From Parachlorella kessleri (Eukaryota; Chlorophyta; Trebouxiophyceae; Chlorellales; Chlorellaceae), in assembly GCA_001598975.1 (NCBI GenBank), contig BBXU01002979.1, positions 1-15,565 on the forward strand: a DNA stretch of 15,565 nt. The letters are read 5' to 3'. The notes under the pieces are model-generated. The model saw nothing but the letters and a program-made list of their open reading frames with translations. It was not told the origin of the DNA and did not search any database. Shown here piece by piece: positions 8,101 to 15,565 of this stretch. A program made the translations under genes and the position numbers. Within the stretch, counting starts at the first letter, position 1. Every line of letters starts with the position of its first letter.

Positions 8101-10078
8101 GCGACCCAATATCAACTGCTGTCCTAGACCCTAAACATGGCAGCACAGACCAGCAGGCAGGTCACTTGGTACCCAGCCAGTGTTGTGTCCCCGCATGCTG
8201 GGTTGCCCCCGGACCCCCAGAGGAGTACTAGATTCCCCGCACCTTGAGTATCTCGAAGATGTAGTAGCGTATATCGTAGTCGCTGAGCGTGGGGTAGAGC
8301 ACCTTGAAGTCTGTGTTGTTCACATACTCGAACACCAGGGAGGGGGTTTTGGAGGAGGGGTCCCGCACCACGTCCAGCAGCTTGATGACATTGGGGCCGC
8401 CAAACAGGTTCTGCAGGATCTTGATTTCGCGCTTAATCTGCAATCATTACGAGGGAAGGGCGGGGGTGGGGGGGTGGGGTGGGGGGGTCATGTTTCCGGG
8501 CTTGTGTGAAGCTGAGGGACGGGAGGGGACGGGAGGGCGGAGAGATGCTTGCCTAAACACCCAGAAGGCGCTCGTGCCTGCCTGGCGCACATAGTAGTGG
8601 CACACACGCCCAACTCCCGCGGCACAGGTTCTGAGGGGCCCAGACCTCAAATGCATAATACAGGGCAAGGCTACCCAAACCTGCCAGGGAACTTAGAGAC
8701 AGAGCTGAGGGGACTGCCTTGGTGGAACCCCCACCCCTCCATGATGTAGCCGCAGCCCACAACCATCGCGCCGAACACATTCACCGTTGAGTCCTCCACG
8801 TGCAACCAGCTGCTGCTCGCCAGCCGACCGACCGTCCCTCCAACTACTTGATTCTAGTTTAGTCTAAGAGCGTACCGCCACCTGACGATGCTGCCGTGAG
8901 TTCCCCAAGAGGGGCCAACAAGCAGGCAGGATGTAGTATGCCCACAAATCACAAGAGTCAAATACCGATCTTCAATGGCATGCACCACCAACTGCTCCGG
9001 CTTCCCCCCCCCCGCCCCCCTGGCCCCACCTTCTTCTTCTTCACGGGCTTGAGTATCTTGACGATGCACTTCTGGTCGTTGCAGATATTCACGCCCTCAA
9101 ACACCTCGCTGTACTTGCCGCGCCCCACTTTCCTCACCACCTCGTAGTCATCCTGATCCCTGCACCCGTGGGGCGGCCCGATCCCTCGCTAGACTGGTCG
9201 CTGCCCCTGACAATATGTAATATCTGAGAGCCGCACCAGCTGGGCAAGAACCTGAGAGCCCTCCAAGCCCAGGTGCTTTACACGGGCACACCCACAAGAG
9301 AGACCTCCAAGAGCGCGATGAGACGCCCTTTGCGTGCCGCAGATGCCTCTACACGCACACCGGGCACCTCAAGAACCCTGTGCTGTCCAAGGCCCCCGCC
9401 TCGCTTATAGTTGCGGTACACAGGAGCTCCCCCAGTCATGGGCGCATGACAGGCGCAAGGCACTCAGCTTCTGCTCCTGCCTGGCCTTGTATGTCACCCA
9501 GCTGGCAGACTTACCCCCAGTCAATCGTCAGGTTTTCATAGTCCCAGTAGGAGGGCGGGTTGCTCACGTTTACATCTGCAGGCACCAGTGGTTTGCAGTC
9601 AGCATGGGTTTTGGTTGTCAGTGCTAAGCTAGGCACCGCTTTCTAAACAGAAAGTAAACACCCCCAGGTTAAGCCACATTTCCTTCAGAAGCCAATTTAA
9701 AGGGATAAAAGCAACGCCTGTGGCTTTGCAGTGGTTCTGTAGAACTTGATAACCACCTTTGGAACGGCTGCAAGACAAGGGCTGACAACAAACCCCAACA
9801 CTGTACAGTTCACCTCCCTCCTAATAAAGAGCAGAGCCCGATTTCTAGCAGCAACTCCACATCTGTGTACAGCAATCCACACAGCACACAGCAAGCGAAC
9901 TAGTTGTATACACGCTCAGAGTGGTCTCGCCTGGCTGCTCCCTTTGCACAGCCCCGCTGTCCCTAGAAGGAGCAAAGCACCATTGACGCCCGCCCCACCC
10001 ACCTGCATACACCCTAGCGATGCTGGACATGATGGGGCTTTCGCTCCTGGAGGCCTTGGCGTACGACCGCTGTGCCAT
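5132..10078 (-). CDS. CKA: Casein kinase 2 catalytic subunit alpha
   Basis: CK2 alpha is a constitutively active Ser/Thr kinase that phosphorylates sites followed by acidic residues, alone or in a tetramer with regulatory beta subunits. Eleven exons on the - strand: 10078-10003, 9575-9515, 9159-9030, 8437-8243, 7915-7859, 7602-7526, 7119-7059, 6858-6739, 6411-6349, 5906-5781 and 5203-5132. All phases agree and give 345 residues. Visible are the glycine loop [10 protein letters not shown] (57-66), catalytic Lys80, Glu93, the basic cluster KPVKKKKIKREIK (84-96), HRDVKPHN with Asp168, DWG with Asp187 (the CK2-type replacement of DFG), [15 protein letters not shown], and [18 protein letters not shown] at the C-terminus. 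The start shown is the ATG at 10078; the ATG at 10030 ([10 protein letters not shown], 329 residues) fits the core family N-terminus as well. Nine introns are GT-AG and the last is GC-AG. It is divergent from the hydrolase gene. Intact, with no key residue missing. Confidence 0.97.
5204..5780 (-). other. GC-AG intron 10 of CK2 alpha
   Basis: The exon ends GACCACCAG and the intron begins GCGAGT; it ends TGTCACAG before GAGCGGCTG. Splicing here gives [13 protein letters not shown], the conserved end of the kinase domain, with frame kept. No GT at the boundary can do this. The 577-base intron carries the C-run and CCCA repeat at 5649-5708. The final exon is only 72 bases and is easily lost by a GT-only gene model. 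Confidence 0.9.
5649..5708. repeat. Poly-C run with CA/CCCA repeats
   Basis: Fourteen consecutive C at 5649-5662 are followed by ACCCACACACACACGCC and then CCCA units. This is simple-sequence DNA inside CK2 alpha intron 10. On the transcribed sense (- strand) it is a G/T-rich tract. Confidence 0.85.
7292..7369. repeat. Tandem duplication of a 39-base unit
   Basis: Two adjacent 39-base copies, 7292-7330 and 7331-7369, differ at only a few positions. Each has CCACACCCAGGCAG, then CTGGCAGCT, and ends TTACACATA. The pair lies in CK2 alpha intron 6 (7525-7120) and looks like a recent local duplication. Confidence 0.85.
8462..8540 (+). repeat. G-rich tract, potential G-quadruplex
   Basis: Runs of five, seven, four and seven G separated by single T (8462-8487), followed about 30 bases later by GGGACGGGAGGGGACGGGAG. 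The tract lies in CK2 alpha intron 3, beginning 25 bases from the exon 4 acceptor at 8438. The pre-mRNA (- strand) therefore carries a C-rich pyrimidine tract there, which probably serves the acceptor; the G-rich strand is the template. Confidence 0.7.
8851..8921 (+). repeat. Dispersed repeat, copy B, in CK2 alpha intron 3
   Basis: This is the second copy of the roughly 72-base repeat at 2873-2944, inverted relative to it. It shares ATTCTAGT at one end, GCGTACCGCCACC in the middle, and CTGCCGTGAGT then CCCCAAG near the other end. It is antisense to CK2 alpha, whereas copy A is sense to the AE7-like gene. Confidence 0.7.
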
Positions 10079-10837
10079 AAGGTGCAAAGCACCCCCGGAT
10101 AGGCAGCCGCCCTGCCGCTGCGCCAATCGCTGGGCAGGGAAGCTAGGCTTCTGCAGGGGAGGCTCTAGGCTGCAAGGCGTGGGCAACCCGCACAGTGCCG
10201 AGGCCAGCGTTCTGTGCACAAAGCTGCCGTACGGGCAGCAGAGTCTTTTGGCCCGAGTTAGGGAGGCCGTCAGGCAGAGCTGCAGCGTGCTGGCATGAAG
10301 GAAGCCAAATTTCGCGCATATAGTATAATGTTGGGGCACAGTGGTTCGGCAGTCTGAAAGGGCTGTCCTATAAACAGAGATTGGCGAGGCTAGAGGTGAC
10401 GAAAGAGTGAGTAATGGGCTTGCGGGGGGGGGACTTCCTTCCTTTTGCCGGCAAGCAAGCTGAGGGAGGCTTCATGCCAGCAATAGTGGTGAGTGAGCTC
10501 TTCGCATAGTGCAGCTGTGCTATTGGCCATCACCTTCCGTGAGGTGCTGGACGTCGAGCATGTCAAACTTCGAGCAGCATGTCTTAACAAAACAAACCAG
10601 CTTTACACAGTTTGGTGAGGCTAGTTTTTCTGGCACTACACGTTGCAGGACACCTTCTTCAAAGGAGGATTGCGTAAGCAATGCTTCAGACTCCTCTCCT
10701 TTGTTCCATGCGAGATTGACATTCTGCCCAATTATTTTAATCAACTAGAACGATCGTTTACTTGGGCAGCTGCCTGAAGCGGTTTCACTTTCCTCTGTGC
10801 CCTTGACGCGTCGGCCAAGGCCAAGGACACTGCTTCA
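10079..10837. promoter_or_regulatory. Divergent promoter interval, CK2 alpha and hydrolase
   Basis: About 760 bases between the CK2 alpha ATG (10078, - strand) and the hydrolase ATG (10838, + strand). TATAAA occurs on the + strand at 10369-10374 and a TATACTATAT-like stretch on the - strand near 10328-10319. Neither is at a proven distance from a transcript start. If CK2 alpha transcription began near 10290, the ATG at 10296 would be avoided and 10078 would be the first ATG. The - strand frame of CK2 alpha stays open from 10471 to 10031. The part 10480-10760 is less GC-rich than the flanking genes. Small open frames on both strands at 10509-10748 show no domain and I do not call them. Confidence 0.45.
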
Positions 10838-13800
10838 ATGACAGCAATAAGCGGCCAGTTGCGGGCGGCAGCTGGTCTGCTGCGCCCCAGCCCGGCTTTA
10901 CTTGTGGATGCTGTTTACGTGACGATGCTGGGATTCCTCACCGCAGTTGCCTGGGGCACGCACCTGGGCAGTCCCTGGCGGCAACTGGTGCTGGCCTATG
11001 CTGGGCTGGAGGCCCTGTGGCTGCTCTTTGGCAAGTGGCGACTGCACCAATTGGGCCAGCTGACTAAGGAGCTCCCCAAGACTGATAACTTTGAGCGGGT
11101 AAGCCGCCTCTGGTCAAGCTTGACTGCTGGAGCGGTACAATAGCTGGTCAATGGTGGGAGCAAGACTGGCTAACTGGCGCACGGGGCTCACGTAGGGTGT
11201 AGCCATGTAGGCAACACTTGTATGGAATACTGTCAGACCTGCAGCGCCACACTACTGAAGAATTGAGCTGGCTTGGCCAACCCTTGAGCAACGCCGGTGG
11301 ACGTTCCAAGCGCTACACCGTTGTAGGTGATTGAGTGCCCTGGGTTTCGTAGGGGTACTCTCAGGCAGCATGAAATGCCTCATCCAGGAATGCCTCCTCC
11401 TCCAGTTTAGAGCAGCTGACAAACGGTGCAGGTGTGGGAACGTTTCATGGAGCTCCAGGCTGTCTTCGGTATTGAGGAGTTCTTGCAGGTGAGAGGTGTT
11501 AGGCTCCCAGGTGACTGTGTTAGCGCAAGTGCAGGTGGCAAGTTTGGCCATTCCTTAATGTGATGCCTGGACGGTGGTTAGGTCTCACAAGCTCTGGCAT
11601 GAGCTGTTGCAATCCTGTTGTTGTTATTAGACTGGCCACGCACTGCATCATAAGCCGTGCATGAGGGAAAGGGCTGGTAGTGGTGCCATCGACCTCTGAA
11701 GTCTGGCACGGCGGGGAGGAGTAAAGGAGAAGGACCAGGGAACCTTACAAAGAGCTTGACTCTAGACGTCTCGTGTACACTTTGCAGGGCTGGTTCCTGG
11801 GTGCTGACCCCTCGCTGGTGCGGCGGGAGAACCTGGAGGAGTTTGTGGCATACGCCTTCTTCAACCAGCGGGTTGACGAGCTGTCGCCGCGGGATTACCA
11901 ACGGGTTGGGGCCTTCCTGGCCGGGGTGGAACGGGCCTGGGGAGTCAGCTTCCCGCCTGGGCGCACCCCAGACCTCAAGTACATGGGCTGGCTGTGGGAG
12001 CCGCTGCGCGTGTATCACAAGCCGCTGGCATTGTACGGGGCTACAGAGGCGGCTGGCCGCATGGCACAGGTAAGGAAATGTATGATTGGTTATGGAGAGC
12101 GTTGACAAAAGACCTGGTGGGTGTGGCAGGCGCTACACACGTGTCACGATAGGCCATGTCTGGGGGTAGGAAGACAGCTGGCTGCAGTGCGCGGGGGAGC
12201 CCCGGGAACGTAGGTCAGGTTGTAGTGGAGGTTGGGGAGGCCCTAATTTTGTTGAACAAGCCGCTGGCCATGTATGCGCAACGGGGGCCGCTGGCAGCAC
12301 TGCATGGGTCAGGCGCTGTACATGTGGGTTTGTAGTGCCAGCTGGGTGCAGAGTGGGTTGCAGCTGCTGCGGGCACGAGGCAGATCGAACGCAAAAGAAG
12401 GACGGCTGCTTGTGGGTGGGGCATGCAATCGTATCTCACCTAGTCACTGGGCTGGGCAGGGGCTTCTGTAGCTGGAACTTGCACCTTGGCGGGAAAGTCA
12501 ACTGCTGCTGCCTCTGCCTAATGCCTGCTCCTGCTCTCTTGCCGTGCTGCCTGCGCTTCCGGCTCGGTGCCAGTGGGCTTTTCCAACGGCGGCTGCCCCG
12601 TACGAGATCCTTTGCCAGTTGAGGTCCTCGAGCAGATTACCCACGTGCGGCGCCCTGCCCTTGTGCCTGCCTGCAGTTCCTGCTCTGGGCAATGGGCTTC
12701 CAGCGTGGGAGCACCCCTGCCGGAGGCATGTTTAACTACTGGCTGTGGACGCCGCCGCCCCCAGGCGCCCGCCGGCGGCACCCTGCCACCCTCTTGGAGG
12801 CGGTGGCCGCTGCCGCTGAGGAGGGGGAGGAGCTTCGCGGGCTGTGCAGCCTGACTAAGCCGCTGGGCCGGCACAGTCGCGGAGGGGAGGACGCTGGCAG
12901 GGGCGACAGTACCGAGGAGGGCTCACCGGAGCAGCCGGCTTCCCCTGTGAAGGGCCGCCCCAGCCGCCTTTGCACCAACAGCAGGCGCCGTGGCAGAACC
13001 AGCAGCGGCGGCAGCAAGGGACAGGGTGTGTGGCAGCGCAGCCTGGCTGCTGCGGCTGAGGAGCTGTGGGGCTTGCGTGGGGAGCTGGACCAGGTGGCGG
13101 AGTCCGCGCTGGACGCTGCGGTGACCGTAGCAGGCACAGCAGCTGCCGCTGTCGCGGCGCAGTACCCTCACCGCGGCCCGGCGGCGCAGCAGGGCCCCTG
13201 GTCGCCGCCGCCGGCGGCGCGCGCCCCGTCCAGCCCCCTGCCGGCGGCTGGGGCGGCGGTGCCGATCGAGGCTGCGGCGGGGGCGGCGGCTGCCGCCTCG
13301 CAGCGCGCGCAGTCTGTGCCCGCGGCTGGGGCCCTACCCAGCCCACAGCAGGCGGCTGCTCTGGCGGCAGAGCCCCTTCAGGAGCAGCAGCAGCAGCAAC
13401 CAATCAGAGATGGGCAGCAAGGTGCCAGGCCACGGGGCGTGGGGGGTGCCGGCCGGCAAGGCAGAGGCAGGGCAGTGCAGCGGCAGCATGCCCCGCCTGC
13501 CTGGCGGGGCGACTCTACCGACCCTCGTGCCGACGACGGCGTTGTGCATGTTACTGCTGCTGCACCCATATCAAGGCAGCCAGCGGCCGGGGCAGCTTGG
13601 GGCCTTCATGCTGCACAGCCGGCTGGCGGCCGCCCAGGCTCCAGGGCGAAGAGTGGTGTGCCCATCGTGTTCCTGCATGGAGTGTGAGTGAAAGTCTGAA
13701 CAGGGCGCCTCCTTCAGGAGTGGGGTTTATTGGGATGCTTGCTGACCGTTGCCCTCTCACTGGAAACATTTGCTCGCTGGCAGGTGCTGCATGCTTGGGA

Positions 13801-15565
13801 GTAGGGCACCCTGGATGCAAAAACCTGGATGCAAAGGCGTCTCGCTTGGGAAAGTTGTACTCTGGAACCCCCTGTTGTTACCAGACTCATCAGTTTCACC
13901 CACCATGGCAACATGCAGGGGCTTTGGCATGCTGCCCTACCTGCACTTTGTGAGGGATCTGGTGAGGGCGTGCCCCCAAAGCCCAGTCATTATGCTGGAG
14001 GTGAGCAGCGCCTGCCTGTCCAATACCATCTGCCGTATAAACCTGCCGCAATTTCATTTGCGTTTCCGTGACTAGAGTCGTAGTCCAGCGTTCTAGTCTC
14101 ACGTGGCCTCCTGCACAGTTTACCAGGGTTGTCACAGGGTCACTATTTAAGGTGGTAGATCCAGCCAGTCGGGCAGCTGCTCTGATGCAAGTATTGTAAG
14201 TGTCATGTCTGGGTTGTGTCAGAGGTGCTCACGCATCCTGCAAGTCTTCCTCACCCCTCACTCCTCTTCACGTCTTCTAAACATGTCCGCCTTGGATTTC
14301 AGCTACACCCTCTAGCAGCACCCTCCTGCAATAGGCCCCGTGAGGCTGCTGTGCCACTCACGACACTCAGGGTGGCGTTTCAACACAGGTGCGGCATGTG
14401 GCGCTGCGGCTGTGCTGGCAGGCAGAGACCGTTGATGATGTTGCGCACGCTGTGGCTGCTGTGCTGCGCCAGCATGGCTACACCAAAGCGTGCCTAACGG
14501 GGCACTCTTACGGCACCTTCTGCATCTCCCGCATCTGCCAACTCTATCCCGAGGTGAGGAGGTGACGTCAGAGCCTGCTGCAATGAGTAGACATGGAGGC
14601 TGCTGAGCATGCGTTTTGAATTGTGGAAGTCTACCTGTGGGCCGCCCGAGCCTGTATCTAGGCCATAGGAGTGGTTGCGACACATGCTGGCATTCCCAGC
14701 CAGCCGAATGTAATTACCATGCGCAGCCGCAAGGAGATGTTATCCTTGAGTGTAGATCATCGTGTAAAGTGGATGCTTCGAGGGAGACTGCGCGTTCAAG
14801 TGTGTTGTTGCAGATGGTGCATTCTGTGGCAGTCATAGACCCCGTCTGCATGCTGACGTGCTATCCCCAGGTGAGGACGGAAGGGAGGGAGGCCGCACAG
14901 TGCCTAGGCTCTTGTTATGACATGCAAAACTTGTCATCGGCTTCCAGCATGGTGGTGCCTAGCATTGCAGTGCCCGCCTTGAGAGGCTGGTTATGAAGCC
15001 CTCTGCCTGTGGTGCTGTGCCTGCTGCGCCGTACCTTACCCCACTGGCATGCGCATGGCTGCCACCCTTGCTCTCCTGACACCCTACCCGCCAATTGCGT
15101 TTGAATATCAATGTGTTGCTCCGCCTTGCGGTTCTCCCGCAGCTCCTGTACAACTTCATCTATAAGGCGCCCACCCTGGCCAGCCTGAAGAACCCCATGG
15201 CTGTTATTGACCTGGCGCGCTACGTCTGCTCACGGGACCTTACCATCGCACAGGTGAGAGGGTCAGGTACCGTGCCACCGTCCCCGCCCATGTGCTGCTG
15301 AGGTGTTGTGGTGAGATGTTGTGTTTACCCAAGTCTGGGTGGAGTGAGGGTGGGCTTGGGGAGCTCCTGATGGAGAACCTGCTGCCCAGGGCACTGCCCC
15401 CGTCTGGCCTGCACAAGTAACACTGGCCCACTTCCCCTCCCGCTACATTAAAACCCCTTCGCTGGCGTTCATGGCCCAACATCCTGCTGCTAGGGCAACG
15501 CAGACCATTCTCCTGTAGTATTCTTGGAGGGACGTGATCTGAAGCTGTGCCCTCAAACAGCCCCC
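10838..15565 (+). CDS. Membrane-anchored alpha/beta-hydrolase, 3' end missing
   Basis: Eight firm exons: 10838-11098, 11432-11488, 11788-12069, 12677-13683, 13919-14000, 14389-14553, 14814-14870 and 15143-15253. All introns are GT-AG and phases agree, giving 674 residues so far. The ATG is the first after an in-frame TGA at 10775-10777. Residues about 20-42 and 49-66 are hydrophobic and likely span or anchor in a membrane. Residues 88-225 form a helical domain (WERFMELQAVFGIEEFLQGW and following). Residues about 225-525 are Ala/Gly/Pro/Gln-rich and probably disordered. The hydrolase core starts at PIVFLHGVGFGMLPYLHF (oxyanion-hole HG at 534-535) and has the nucleophile elbow GHSYGT with Ser603, then HSVAVIDPVC and LLYNFIYKAPTLASLKNP. 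The catalytic Asp and His should follow. A 3' exon from 15494 (GNADHSPVVFLEGRDLKL) and a 27-base exon at 15390-15416 are possible but unproven. Substrate is unknown; a lipase or esterase role is only inference. Confidence 0.85.

Noticed and set aside
8854..9069. Open frame sharing a WGTHGS peptide with one at 2674-2931
   Set aside because: The similarity comes from the dispersed non-coding repeat, not from a shared protein; both lie in introns or opposite them.
10509..10748. Small open frames on both strands in the divergent promoter
   Set aside because: Short, without domain or splice context.
12518..13403. Several long - strand open frames opposite the hydrolase exon 4
   Set aside because: They are shadows of a GC-rich repetitive coding exon; the + strand frame joins conserved exons on both sides.

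Overview
This window is nuclear DNA from a eukaryote, most likely a green alga (Chlorophyta). The evidence is four protein-coding genes split into short exons (57 to about 1000 bases) by 88-607 base introns with clear GT/GC...AG borders, GC- and Ala/Gly/Gln-rich low-complexity coding stretches, TGTAA motifs downstream of the first gene (a common algal polyadenylation signal), and plant-like versions of two conserved proteins. Genus was not determined. I see no prokaryotic, viral, CRISPR or transposase genes.

Layout. (1) 1-1434, + strand: the 3' end of a gene I cannot name, with two firm exons and a low-complexity C-terminus. (2) 1435-2709: convergent intergenic space with several TGTAA motifs. 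(3) 4123-2710, - strand: a complete five-exon MIP18/AE7/CIA2-type gene for cytosolic iron-sulfur protein assembly, 157 residues. (4) 4124-5131: intergenic. (5) 10078-5132, - strand: a complete eleven-exon casein kinase 2 catalytic subunit (CK2 alpha), 345 residues from the first in-frame ATG or 329 from the next; an open, nearly acid-free reading frame lies in front of it. (6) 10079-10837: a divergent promoter interval. (7) 10838 to the window end, + strand: a membrane-anchored alpha/beta-hydrolase with eight firm exons, incomplete at the right edge, and a long disordered insert between its N-terminal domain and hydrolase core.

Most of the reconstruction comes from joining exons by reading-frame phase and family conservation. 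Two introns, one in each minus-strand gene, start with GC instead of GT. The AE7 one has a GT donor five bases upstream that would break the frame. The introns also hold a dispersed repeat present in two inverted copies, two small tandem-repeat arrays, a 14-base C run and a G-quadruplex-like tract.

The genes do not form a recognisable pathway. I found no convincing new multi-gene system; the most interesting signals are the GC-AG introns and the possible organelle-targeted form of CK2 alpha.
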